Source of the DNA: Nitrosomonadales bacterium
GTDB taxonomy: Bacteria; Pseudomonadota; Gammaproteobacteria; Burkholderiales; Gallionellaceae
Direction of reading: 5' to 3'
Length of the DNA stretch: 64,000 bases
Assembly: GCA_016218415.1 (NCBI GenBank)
Contig: JACRED010000034.1
Span: forward strand, 62,001-126,000
Below are positions 19,258 to 28,440 of the stretch, piece after piece (the stretch's first letter is position 1; each line of letters begins with the position of its first letter). Under the pieces are notes generated by a model, which searched no databases, was not told where the DNA came from, and saw only the letters and a list, made by a program, of their open reading frames with translations. The position numbers and the translations under genes are program-made.

Positions 19258-21072
19258 ATGGACAAGCTTTGGGGCTGGCTCAATATCAGCACTGCTCATG
19301 CACAGGGCGGCGTGTTGGCGGCCATGGGCGAAACCGCTCACGCCAGGCCTGCCAGCACGGTATCGTTCATCCATGCTTTCTGCGCGCTGGCGGCTGATAG
19401 CCAGCACAGCCTCGCGGAGGAGGGCGGTCTGTATGTCGCCTTGATTGGGCAGCCGCGTCTGGAAGGCGAGCCTGCGACAGCCACATCCGCGCAACAACTG
19501 CTGGCACTTTGGCGGCAGCATGGCCGGGATGTACTGCAGAAAATCAAGGGACCGTTTGCGCTGGTTATCATTGATACTGATGCGAACACTGCTTTGCTGG
19601 CGATAGACCGGATTGGCGTGCATGCACTGGCATTTTCAGCGGTTAATGGCGGTGTTGTTTTTGCCAGCCGGGCCGATACGGTGGCAGCGCATCCGGCTGT
19701 CGGCAAAAAGCTCTCTTTCCAGGCGCTGTACAACTATTTTTATTTTTATGATGTGCCCGCACCGGGCACGATCTATCAGGGTGTGGAAAAGCTGTTGCCG
19801 GGACAATATGCCTGGTTCAAGGATGGCAAGCTGGAGCGTGAATTTTACTGGCACCTGAAATATCGCGACGAACCCCGCGCCGACTTTGGCGAGATGTCGC
19901 AACGGTTCCATCGGGTGCTGCGCGAAAGTGTCGGGCGCGCGGCCGATAACGAGTCTACCGCCACATTTCTTTCCGGCGGAACGGATAGTTCGACCGTGGC
20001 GGGCGTTCTTACCGAACTGCGCGGCAAACCGGCGCGCACGTATTCGATCGGGTTTTCCGCCTCGGGCTTTGACGAGATGGAATATGCCCGTATCGCCGGG
20101 AAGCATTTCGCGCTTGATATGCGGGAATACTATCTGCAGCCGGATGACATCCTGAGTGCGATCCCGGTCATCGCGCGGCAATACGATGAACCGTTCGCCA
20201 ATGAGTCGGCCGTTCCCACCTATTTTTGTGCGCGAATGGCGCATGCGGACGGATATCGGGTGATGCTGGCGGGCGATGGGGGCGACGAGATTTTCGGGGG
20301 AAATGCGCGTTACGCGAAGCAGAAGGTATTCGAGGCCTACCATACGCTGCCCGCTTTGCTCCGCACCGGCCTCATCGAGCCTCTTGCAGCCTTGCCCGGA
20401 CTCGATCGCTTCCCGCCTTCCAGAAAACTGCAAAGCTATTTGCGCCAGGCGAACATACCTTTGCCCGATCGCATGGAGTCGTATAACTATATCTATCGCC
20501 AGCCGCTCGATCAGATGTTCTGCGCAGAGTTTCTGGCAGAAGTTGATCCGCAACTCCCTGTCATTGGCCTCAGGGATGCGTATGACCGTGCGGATTCCAT
20601 CTCCTATATCAACCGTATGATGCATCTGGACATGAAATTCACGCTGGCTGACAACGATCTGCGCAAGGTGAACGGTATGACCGAAGCAGCCGGAATCGGG
20701 GTCCGTTACCCCTTGCTTGACGACGCGATGGTGGCCTTTTCTGGCGACGTGCCGCCGGACTGGAAGGTGAGGGGGCAATATCTGCGCTGGTTTTTCAAGA
20801 ACGCTTTGAAGGGCTATTTGCCGGACGAGATCATCAACAAGAGCAAGCATGGCTTCGGACTCCCCTTCGGTGTCTGGGCCAGAGATTATGCGCCCCTGCG
20901 CGAGCGGATCGAAGACCGGTTGTCCGATTTCAAAAGACGCGGCTGGATTCAGCCCGCCTACATCGACCACATTCGCGCGGAACATATGGCCGGGCACGCG
21001 ACCTATTTTGGCAAGATGCTGTGGGTTATTTTGATGCTGGAAGAGTGGCTGGAACATCATGGCCATGAATAA
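19258..21072 (+). CDS. Asparagine synthetase-like protein lacking the glutaminase Cys
   Basis: The 604 aa protein has both asparagine-synthetase (AsnB) domains: an Ntn-hydrolase-like N-terminus and an ATP-PPi synthetase domain with LSGGTDSSTVAG (residues 238-249). The N-terminus begins MDKLWGW, so the essential Cys2 nucleophile of the glutaminase domain is missing, and no upstream in-frame Met-Cys start exists. It may therefore use free ammonia or another nucleophile, or make an amide or adenylated intermediate on uronic acids. Related proteins amidate EPS sugars. The classical XrtA amidotransferase with Cys2 lies at 28441-30360. Confidence 0.85.
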   Translation: MDKLWGWLNISTAHAQGGVLAAMGETAHARPASTVSFIHAFCALAADSQHSLAEEGGLYVALIGQPRLEGEPATATSAQQLLALWRQHGRDVLQKIKGPFALVIIDTDANTALLAIDRIGVHALAFSAVNGGVVFASRADTVAAHPAVGKKLSFQALYNYFYFYDVPAPGTIYQGVEKLLPGQYAWFKDGKLEREFYWHLKYRDEPRADFGEMSQRFHRVLRESVGRAADNESTATFLSGGTDSSTVAGVLTELRGKPARTYSIGFSASGFDEMEYARIAGKHFALDMREYYLQPDDILSAIPVIARQYDEPFANESAVPTYFCARMAHADGYRVMLAGDGGDEIFGGNARYAKQKVFEAYHTLPALLRTGLIEPLAALPGLDRFPPSRKLQSYLRQANIPLPDRMESYNYIYRQPLDQMFCAEFLAEVDPQLPVIGLRDAYDRADSISYINRMMHLDMKFTLADNDLRKVNGMTEAAGIGVRYPLLDDAMVAFSGDVPPDWKVRGQYLRWFFKNALKGYLPDEIINKSKHGFGLPFGVWARDYAPLRERIEDRLSDFKRRGWIQPAYIDHIRAEHMAGHATYFGKMLWVILMLEEWLEHHGHE

Positions 21073-21161
21073 GCCTGCATAAACCAAGAAATCCAGTTCG
21101 GCAGAATCGTTCCATTGACGCGGCCTTGCAAACTATTGAGCGTCCGGAAACGAGTCTTGCA

Positions 21162-22487
21162 TCAGGCCGATTTTCCGGACAGGGTCGATTTCCGAGAATT
21201 TTCCAGATTGATAACCTTGGCTGCTGTGGACAGTTCCGGTTCATCAAAATTTTCGCCCGCCTGGTAATGCTCGACCCAGCGGCGTGCCAATACGACAAGT
21301 ACCAGCATGTTATATGGCAGGTCGAAGTACGCCAGGCTGAGAAAAGCGCCACCCACGGCGTAACCGACCAAGCTGACCTGCACCATTGCGCCCAGTACCG
21401 CAGCCCATTCGGTTTCGTCGTTTGATTTGGCGTTCAGGCGCAGCCAACCGGCCGATCGCCAGGTGAAAATCCAGATCAGCAGGAATAAAGTCAGCCCTAC
21501 AAATCCATGTTCGCCGAGCGCCTGAAAATAAATACTGTGCGCTGCATGTATATCGTCAGGAAGAGGTGCATATGCCTGGAAAGTGGCGCTATTGTAGATA
21601 GAGAATCCCCCGCCAAAGAAGCGGTCGCAGGCCAGATTCCAGGTCATATGCCAGGCATTGATACGTCCCATCGCCGAATTGTCTTCGCTGTATTTCGAAA
21701 TGGTATCCATGCGGTTGTGCCACGATTCGGGCATGAAGGCTATCAGCGCTATACCGACCACGATGATCAACACGGCAAACAGGCCTTTCTGTTGAACCCG
21801 GGTCCACAGCAATGCCGACATCGCGACGATGGCGAGCAGCGCGCCGCGCGATTGGCTGCCGACAGCGGCAACGGCGGTCAGTATCATCGCGAGCAGAAAT
21901 GCATGGCGTATCCAGGGGCGCTCGTACTGGGTGCGCAAGAAATACATCAGCGGAATGATCATGATCAGTGCCAGCGCTACTTCATTATTGCCCGCGATGA
22001 AACTGTCAGAAGGCCCCCAGACGCGATGGTTCCCGCCGGAGGCGATCGTGAATATCCCGCCTTTCACCCCGTAAAATCCGAGCGATCCCACCAGCACCCA
22101 TGCCAGCATGGTGATGTGCTTGCGGGTGTACAACAGCATCATCACCACGAAAATCATGAGGTTGATTTTCAGCACACGCACCAGCATGGGGACACTCTGC
22201 TCCGGGTAGAACGAAAACATGAAAGTGACGCAGATCCACAGGGTGAAAAGCAATAGCATGGCCGAAGGTGCGGCCATGAAAAAATGGCGTCTGTCGCGGG
22301 TCAGGAACAGGCCTATCAGGGTTGCACCCCCAACGATGGCTGCCACCGGCAAGTTGTGGAGCTCCCAACTTTGGCGATGGGGATTCATGATGCTGATCCA
22401 GGTCCACAACAGTATCCCGACGTAGGGGTTCTTCAGCGCCCACAGGGTGCCTATCAGGAGGATGGATGCCAGAACAATGTCACGCAT
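21162..22487 (-). CDS. Putative O-glycosylation ligase / O-antigen-ligase-like, exosortase A-associated
   Basis: The 441 aa membrane protein has around 10-12 hydrophobic segments and the Wzy/WaaL-type loop, here GMINAWHMTWNLACDRFFGGG and a following HAAHSIYFQALGEHGF. The N-terminus, with IMNPHRQSWE, matches the XrtA-associated ligase/polymerase family (TIGR03097 type). It could polymerise the repeat units (Wzy) or join glycan to protein. As no other Wzy is seen in the window, a polymerase role is plausible. Confidence 0.88.
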   Translation of the reverse strand: MRDIVLASILLIGTLWALKNPYVGILLWTWISIMNPHRQSWELHNLPVAAIVGGATLIGLFLTRDRRHFFMAAPSAMLLLFTLWICVTFMFSFYPEQSVPMLVRVLKINLMIFVVMMLLYTRKHITMLAWVLVGSLGFYGVKGGIFTIASGGNHRVWGPSDSFIAGNNEVALALIMIIPLMYFLRTQYERPWIRHAFLLAMILTAVAAVGSQSRGALLAIVAMSALLWTRVQQKGLFAVLIIVVGIALIAFMPESWHNRMDTISKYSEDNSAMGRINAWHMTWNLACDRFFGGGFSIYNSATFQAYAPLPDDIHAAHSIYFQALGEHGFVGLTLFLLIWIFTWRSAGWLRLNAKSNDETEWAAVLGAMVQVSLVGYAVGGAFLSLAYFDLPYNMLVLVVLARRWVEHYQAGENFDEPELSTAAKVINLENSRKSTLSGKSA

Positions 22488-22538
22488 GTCTGTGCTATCC
22501 CCGGATCGGACGGGCCGTAACGATTGAGTGCCGGCGCA

Positions 22539-23702
22539 TCACCTTGCTTTCATGGTGAGCAGTTCATTGAATTTCTCGCTCACACGTTCGGCATTGCGAT
22601 GCCAGGTGAGTCCCTGTTCTTCTATGCTGGCACGAGCGCCGCCAGCGATGCGCCGCCTCAATTCCGCATCCCGGCTCACGCGTTCTATCGCTGCAGCCAA
22701 TGCGCCGGGTTGTTTGGATTCGAACAGTGCAGCGTTCTTCCCGTCGCTCAGGATTTCCATGATGTTCGGTTGCGACGGGGCGACTATGGCGCGGCCGAGC
22801 ATCAGGTATTCGAATAGCTTCAGCGGCGAGGCATATGAAACTACCGCAGGCTGCAAGGCGATATCGAATGCAGCGACATGGCGTGCGACCTCGTCGCGTT
22901 CTATGATGCCGGTGAAGATCAGCCGATCCGCGATGCCGAGCCGGCGTGCTTGCGCTTCCAGACTGGCGCGAGCCGGCCCATCGCCAACTACCAGCAGATA
23001 CCGCAGCATGTGCGCATCGTCGCGGGCGATCAGGTCGATAACGTCATCCAGCCCGTGCCAATCACGCACAAAGCCGGTAAAGCCCAGCACCATTTTTCCC
23101 TGCAGGCCCAGCGCGCGCTTGGCGGCTTCGGTTTCGGGCGCGCTGCCAAAGCGTTTCAGATTGATGCCGTTGGGTATCACACATATCCGCTCTGCGGGGA
23201 CGCCTGCGGCCGCGACCATGTCGCCCAGCACGCGTGTGACCGGCAACACGCAATCCGCACCGCGCCAGGTGTATTGCTCCGTCCATCGCGCAAAGCGCTT
23301 GAGCGCAATGCCGTCGTATTGCGCGCGCTCCTGATACAGGGGTGAATTGATCTCGAGCAACATCGGCAAGCCGAAGCGACGCTTGATCCATATGCCGGCG
23401 GGCATGAATAGGTTGTAGCGCTCATACAGGCAATCCGGGCGGTGATCGAGAATCGCCCGGCGCAAACGCAGATAGGCGATTATCGAGTAGGCGAACTCCA
23501 TCAATTCATAGATGAAGTGTGGCAGGTGGCGCTTCATCCAGTGCACCAACCCGGCATCCGCACCGAACGCTTCATTCTCCAGGCTGGGAGGCGCAACCAC
23601 GATCACCTCATGTCCCAATGCACGGAGCGCTTCTATCATCTCCTCAATGTGCACATACTGGCCGTCTTTGGAACGAATGCGGTGATGGTAAAGAATTTTC
23701 AT
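22539..23702 (-). CDS. Glycosyltransferase family 4
   Basis: The 387 aa GT-B enzyme has an N-terminal acceptor domain (MKILYHHRIRSKDGQYVH) and a C-terminal donor domain with VLGFTGFVRDWHG and the EX7E-type region PLKLFEYLMLGRAIVAPSQPN. It overlaps the next minus-strand glycosyltransferase (23699-24886) by 4 bases, so the two are coupled and probably add consecutive sugars. Donor and acceptor are not predictable. Confidence 0.9.
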   Translation of the reverse strand: MKILYHHRIRSKDGQYVHIEEMIEALRALGHEVIVVAPPSLENEAFGADAGLVHWMKRHLPHFIYELMEFAYSIIAYLRLRRAILDHRPDCLYERYNLFMPAGIWIKRRFGLPMLLEINSPLYQERAQYDGIALKRFARWTEQYTWRGADCVLPVTRVLGDMVAAAGVPAERICVIPNGINLKRFGSAPETEAAKRALGLQGKMVLGFTGFVRDWHGLDDVIDLIARDDAHMLRYLLVVGDGPARASLEAQARRLGIADRLIFTGIIERDEVARHVAAFDIALQPAVVSYASPLKLFEYLMLGRAIVAPSQPNIMEILSDGKNAALFESKQPGALAAAIERVSRDAELRRRIAGGARASIEEQGLTWHRNAERVSEKFNELLTMKAR

Positions 23703-24886
23703 GCTGATTGTGTATTGGTAATGCCCCGGAATATTGCGAGCTGCCCGTGCGTGGTTTCATCCCAACTGAATTTTTCGGCATATTGCCGCGTTAATTCCCT
23801 GTCGGGATAGTTTGCAAAGAGTCGCTTCACTCCTTCCGCTATGCCCGCGACACTTCTGTCCCGCGTCAGGATGCCCGCTTCCGGTGCAGCCACGACCTCC
23901 GGAGTGCCCCACAATGGCGTGGCGATAACTGGAGTGCCGCACGCGATTGACTCAAGCAATACATTCGCCATCCCTTCCCGACTCGAAGCCAAAACCAGCG
24001 CGTCCGCTGCGACCATGTAACGGCGGAGTGTTTCGCGGTCCAATGAACCAAGAAATGTAACCCGGTCGGCAACACCTTTGTCCAGCGCAAGCTTGTTCAA
24101 TTGGGTGAGCATTTCCCCGTCACCCGCAATGTAAAGTCTGGTGTCGGGCAAGCTGGATAAGGCCTCGATAATCAGATGATGCCCTTTCCTCTCGATCAAA
24201 TAGCCCGCCGACAAGAGCATCCTGCCCTCGATATTCAGCTGTTTACGGATTTCATCTCTATTGTCGGGCCTGAAAAAATTCAAATCCACGCCGTTGCGCA
24301 GCGGTGTGATTTTTTCTGCGGGTATGCCTATATCGACCATTTCATCTTTCAGTGCCCGGCATACGCTGATCATCGCGCGGCTTTTTTCTGCGGCCCACAG
24401 TATCCATCTTTTGGGTACAGTGTATTTGGGTATCAGATTGATATCCGTTCCCCTGGCGGTCACCACAAACGGTTTGCCCAGGCGACCCGCCAAAATGCAT
24501 GCCGCGACGCCGTCCGGATAAAAGTAGTGCGCATCGATCAAATCGAAATCAAACCCCTGGTCCAGAATATTTTGCACAGACTTTCTGACGGCGCGTGCCA
24601 TGAGCAGGGGGGCAATACTCATTCCGATCTTGGGCACAACCAGATATCTGGGGTGATAGATATCGATGCCGTGCCGCACCTCATAATCCGGCACTTTTGC
24701 AAAATCCCCGTATTTGCCAAATACCGGGTGTGCTATCGGGAACCATGGAACAGGCGCCACGACTTTAACTTCGATTTCACCGCTTTCGAGAAGATGGCGC
24801 AGCCGGTTTTCGACAAAGATGCCGTTTGTGGGCTGCACAGCGTTAGGGTAAAGCGAGCTGAAGGTGAGTATTTTTATGGGTTTCAT
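23699..24886 (-). CDS. Glycosyltransferase family 4 (TuaC-like)
   Basis: The 395 aa GT-B protein begins with a Rossmann strand ILTFSSLYPNAVQPTNGIFVENR typical of TuaC-like GT4 enzymes. It has the donor-site segment ALVLASSREGMANVLLESIACG with the EX7E motif. It lies downstream of the UDP-glucuronate epimerase and UDP-glucose dehydrogenase, so a uronic acid or its epimer is a reasonable donor guess. Confidence 0.9.
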   Translation of the reverse strand: MKPIKILTFSSLYPNAVQPTNGIFVENRLRHLLESGEIEVKVVAPVPWFPIAHPVFGKYGDFAKVPDYEVRHGIDIYHPRYLVVPKIGMSIAPLLMARAVRKSVQNILDQGFDFDLIDAHYFYPDGVAACILAGRLGKPFVVTARGTDINLIPKYTVPKRWILWAAEKSRAMISVCRALKDEMVDIGIPAEKITPLRNGVDLNFFRPDNRDEIRKQLNIEGRMLLSAGYLIERKGHHLIIEALSSLPDTRLYIAGDGEMLTQLNKLALDKGVADRVTFLGSLDRETLRRYMVAADALVLASSREGMANVLLESIACGTPVIATPLWGTPEVVAAPEAGILTRDRSVAGIAEGVKRLFANYPDRELTRQYAEKFSWDETTHGQLAIFRGITNTQSA

Positions 24887-24983
24887 TTGGTATGCATCTT
24901 CGCGAAGATCCGGAATCCGGTGCAGGGCAGGAGCAGGATAAGGGCAGGTACCCCCGGACCATCACGGAATCTTATCTCGCTCG

Positions 24984-26000
24984 TCAATTCACACGATTGC
25001 CGTAATAGTCCTTGTACCAGGCTACAAACTGAGCCACGCCTGCATTGATCGATGTGCGCGGGGAGAAACCGACTGCCTGCTGCAGATTTTCCGTATCGGC
25101 ATAGGTGGCCAGCACATCGCCATCCTGCATGGGTAGCATAATTTTCTCGGCTTTCCTGCCCGCGGCCTCTTCTATGGTCTCGATAAAAGACATCAGTTCT
25201 ACCGGTTCGTGATTGCCGATGTTGTACAGGCGGTAAGGTGCATAGCTGCTTGCGGGATCGGGATTCCCGCAGTCGAAGGCCGAATCTGATACGGCGGGCT
25301 GGTCAAGCACGCGTATCACGCCTTCCACGATGTCATCAATGTAGGTGAAGTCACGCCGCATCTTGCCGTGGTTGAATACGTTGATGGCGCGGCCTTCCAG
25401 GATGGCGCTGGTAAACAGTGAAGGCGACATGTCCGGTCGCCCCCATGGCCCGTAAACGGTGAAGAATCGCAGCCCGGTAGTCGGCAGGCCATAGAGGTGG
25501 CTGTAGGTGTGCGCCATCAGTTCGTTGGCTTTTTTGGTGGCCGCGTACAGGCTTACCGGATGATCCACGTTCTGGTGCACCGAGAACGGCATGGCAGTAT
25601 TCGCGCCATACACGCTGGAGCTGCTGGCATACACCAGGTGCTCAACCTGGTTGTGCCGGCAGCCCTCCAGCACGTTGGTGAAACCGACGATGTTGCTTTG
25701 GATGTAGGCGTGCGGATTCTTCAGGGAGTAGCGCACCCCGGGTTGGGCGGCAAGATTGATTACGCGCTGGAATTGTTGTTTGGCGAACAGTTGTCCAACC
25801 GCCGCACTATCCGCCAGATCCATCCGGCACATTGTGAAATTGCTGTGTCCCTGCAACTGCTTCAAGCGGTCTTCTTTCAGGCGGACATCGTAATAGTCGT
25901 TCAGGTTGTCCAGGCCGGTCACTTCGTCGCCCCTCGCCAGCAGGCGCAGGCAGGTGTGCATGCCGATGAAGCCTGCCGCCCCGGTCACGAGTATTTTCAT
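24984..26000 (-). CDS. UDP-glucuronate 4-epimerase-like (extended SDR)
   Basis: The 338 aa extended short-chain dehydrogenase has the NAD loop GAAGFIGMHT, catalytic SSSSVYG and YAATKKANE (YxxxK), and the LDNLNDYYDVRLKEDRL stretch characteristic of UDP-GlcA 4-epimerases (UDP-galacturonate producers). It starts 3 bases after the UDP-glucose dehydrogenase stop, which supplies UDP-GlcA. Together they would convert UDP-Glc to UDP-GlcA and UDP-GalA in the cytoplasm. Confidence 0.92.
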   Translation of the reverse strand: MKILVTGAAGFIGMHTCLRLLARGDEVTGLDNLNDYYDVRLKEDRLKQLQGHSNFTMCRMDLADSAAVGQLFAKQQFQRVINLAAQPGVRYSLKNPHAYIQSNIVGFTNVLEGCRHNQVEHLVYASSSSVYGANTAMPFSVHQNVDHPVSLYAATKKANELMAHTYSHLYGLPTTGLRFFTVYGPWGRPDMSPSLFTSAILEGRAINVFNHGKMRRDFTYIDDIVEGVIRVLDQPAVSDSAFDCGNPDPASSYAPYRLYNIGNHEPVELMSFIETIEEAAGRKAEKIMLPMQDGDVLATYADTENLQQAVGFSPRTSINAGVAQFVAWYKDYYGNRVN

Positions 26001-26003
26001 ATA

Positions 26004-27326
26004 TTAGGGGCGCCCTATCGAAAAATACTCCAGGCCCGCCGCGCGCACGTCTTTGGGTTCATACATATTCCGGCCATCGAAGATGACCGGAGTTTTCAGC
26101 GTGGCTTTGACAGCGGCGAAATCCGGCGCACGGAACATCTTCCATTCGGTGACGATGGCCAGTGCATCCGCGCCTTGCAGAGCCGCCATCGGCGTATCCG
26201 CCAGTTTTAAGCGCGGGTCGTTGCCAAATATGCGCTGTGTTTCATGCATGGCTACCGGGTCAAAGGCGGTCACGGTGGCGCCGCGTGCCCACAAACCGTT
26301 TATCAATACGCGGCTTGGGGCATCGCGCATGTCATCGGTATTGGGTTTGAATGCAAGGCCCCACAACGCAATATTCCTGCCGCTCAGATCATCGCCAAAT
26401 CGTGAGGTGATCTTGTCGATCAACACCAGTTTCTGGCGATTGTTGGCCATTTCTACCGCATTGAGGACCCTGAGTTCACAGCCGTATTCCGTGGCGGACC
26501 TTTGCATGGCCTGCACGTCCTTGGGAAAGCATGAGCCGCCGTAGCCGCAGCCGGCGTAGAGGTAGTGATAGCCGATGCGCGGGTCGGAACCGATACCATG
26601 ACGCACATGTTCAATATCTGCCCCCATTTTTTCGGCCAGCAATGCAAGTTCATTCATGAATGAGATGCGCGTGGCCAGCATGGCATTGGCAGCATATTTG
26701 GTCAGCTCGGCGGATTTGATGTCCATCACGATCAAACGGTCGCGGTTGCGGTTGAAGGGGGCATACAGCGAGCGTATCAACTCGACGGCGCTGGGATTAT
26801 CAGCGCCAACCACGATCCGATCAGGGCGCATGAAATCTTCAACCGCAGCCCCCTCTTTCAAGAACTCGGGGTTCGACGCGATGCTGAATTCAATCTTCGC
26901 GCCGCGCTTGTTCAGCTCTTCCTGCACTGCGGCGCGCACTCGGTCTGCAGTGCCCACCGGTACGGTGGATTTGTCCACGATCAACTTGTATTCCTGCATG
27001 TTCCGTCCGATGGCACGCGCTGCGGCGACCACATATTGCAGATCGGCAGAGCCATCCTCGTCGGGGGGGGTGCCGACGGCAATGAACTGGATCGCGCCAT
27101 GACTGGCGCTTTCGGTGACATCGGTGGTAAAACGCAATCTGCCTGCGGCCATGTTGCGCTTGACCATCTCCTCCAGGCCGGGCTCATAGATCGGGATGCC
27201 GCCCTGTTTGAGGATATTGATCTTGTTTGCGTCCAGGTCCAGGCACAATACATCGTTGCCCACTTCAGCCAGGCATGTGCCTGTCACCAAACCTACATAA
27301 CCAGTACCAATGACACTAATTTTCAT
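26004..27326 (-). CDS. ugd: UDP-glucose 6-dehydrogenase
   Basis: The 440 aa enzyme has the N-terminal NAD loop [10 protein letters not shown], the SNPEFLKEG motif, and the catalytic cysteine in [10 protein letters not shown] (Cys266). It oxidises UDP-glucose twice to UDP-glucuronate with NAD+. Its length and motifs match TuaD/Ugd. The immediately adjacent epimerase uses its product. In many bacteria Ugd is activated by tyrosine kinases such as the one at 39144-39959, but that link is not visible here. Confidence 0.96.
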   Translation of the reverse strand: MKISVIGTGYVGLVTGTCLAEVGNDVLCLDLDANKINILKQGGIPIYEPGLEEMVKRNMAAGRLRFTTDVTESASHGAIQFIAVGTPPDEDGSADLQYVVAAARAIGRNMQEYKLIVDKSTVPVGTADRVRAAVQEELNKRGAKIEFSIASNPEFLKEGAAVEDFMRPDRIVVGADNPSAVELIRSLYAPFNRNRDRLIVMDIKSAELTKYAANAMLATRISFMNELALLAEKMGADIEHVRHGIGSDPRIGYHYLYAGCGYGGSCFPKDVQAMQRSATEYGCELRVLNAVEMANNRQKLVLIDKITSRFGDDLSGRNIALWGLAFKPNTDDMRDAPSRVLINGLWARGATVTAFDPVAMHETQRIFGNDPRLKLADTPMAALQGADALAIVTEWKMFRAPDFAAVKATLKTPVIFDGRNMYEPKDVRAAGLEYFSIGRP

Positions 27327-27426
27327 TGTTCGGGCCCTTCAATAATCTGATTTGAATTATGTCATAAACTCTCATGCAGTAATGCGAATCCCGCAGAGCC
27401 GCAGTAACAGGACTGAAGAGATACTT

Positions 27427-28368
27427 CTATTGGATGGTGTTTTCATAGTTGGTTTTTCGGCAAAGCAGCCAAAATCCAAGCCAGGACAGATCGACATCGC
27501 TCAGCGATTTAAAGGGTCTTGCCAGAGACGGCCTTACCTCATTGATGATGCTTTTATCAATCAGCTGGGTCGGTTGCATTAACACTGTTTCGAAACCGAT
27601 ACGATGCAGGGTGTCGCGGTATGTGTTTACGCGCCATCTGTTGGGCGCTCCCTTGTTTGAATGCATCCATGACCAAAGGACAGTGGGCCAGGTTAAAAAA
27701 TCAAGAGGGTTGCGTCGATGCAAGCCATGGCTTCTCAAGTCCACTTGATGCAGCACAATTCCATTTGGTTGCAGAGCTTGCGCCATGTCGTCGAAAGTGG
27801 CGTCCAGGTCGTTTACATGCTCCAGAACGGCTCGCGAGAAAATGAAATCAATCTCCCCATTAAGTTTTGATAGCCCGCTCGGCTTGATCAGATATCTGAT
27901 CCTATCCGGATTGAATCCGCTGCCGGGCTGGCCGGGCTTGAGAAAACAGTGTGATGCGCGCGCTCTTGCTTCACCTTCAAGCCGCCCAAGCAGTTCCAGT
28001 AGTATCCCTTCATTTTTTTGTGACATGGTTACCAACTCGAAGCGATCAACGCATGTAACGCGTTCAGCACCGTGGGCAATCATCAATAGCGCCACCCCCG
28101 GTATATCTCCGGGGCCATATTCCAGTAGCTGTTTCCCGCTCAAAAAATTTTCAACTTCATTCTCGGGTATACCGAGAATCACAAAATAATCGTTGAAGCA
28201 GGTTTGAAAATAATCCGCTGCTTGCTGAGTTGATTCCGCCGAGAATCCCCGTCCGGTTTTCTTCGTCAATCGTGAATAAAGCGTGGGAGATACCTTGGCG
28301 ATTTGATTGCTGAGCATCGCGTGTATAAATCGCCTGGTATCATCAAAAAAGTATTTACCCGGCATCAT
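27427..28368 (-). CDS. SAM-dependent methyltransferase (class I)
   Basis: The 313 aa protein has motif I as LLEYGPGDIPGVAL with the following acidic strand TCVDRFE, and the later FIFSRAVLEHVNDLD typical of class I methyltransferases (Methyltransf_11-like). The acceptor is unknown; with EPS glycosyltransferases on both sides it most likely O-methylates a sugar. A Lys/Arg-containing N-terminal extension precedes the fold. Confidence 0.78.
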   Translation of the reverse strand: MMPGKYFFDDTRRFIHAMLSNQIAKVSPTLYSRLTKKTGRGFSAESTQQAADYFQTCFNDYFVILGIPENEVENFLSGKQLLEYGPGDIPGVALLMIAHGAERVTCVDRFELVTMSQKNEGILLELLGRLEGEARARASHCFLKPGQPGSGFNPDRIRYLIKPSGLSKLNGEIDFIFSRAVLEHVNDLDATFDDMAQALQPNGIVLHQVDLRSHGLHRRNPLDFLTWPTVLWSWMHSNKGAPNRWRVNTYRDTLHRIGFETVLMQPTQLIDKSIINEVRPSLARPFKSLSDVDLSWLGFWLLCRKTNYENTIQ

Positions 28369-28440
28369 GCGAACGGTCCATGATGAGAGGAAGATGGGGA
28401 GCGGAGAGCATAATTTTTTCCTGATGGGTATAAGTATCGA

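Noticed and set aside
19636-21087. 483-codon minus-strand frame opposite the asparagine-synthetase-like gene
   Set aside because: It is a shadow frame with no motifs.
21142-21180. Inverted repeat GTCCGGAAA...TTTCCGGAC between convergent genes
   Set aside because: The loop is over 20 bases, no T-tract follows, and it reaches into the ligase gene end, so I do not call it a terminator.
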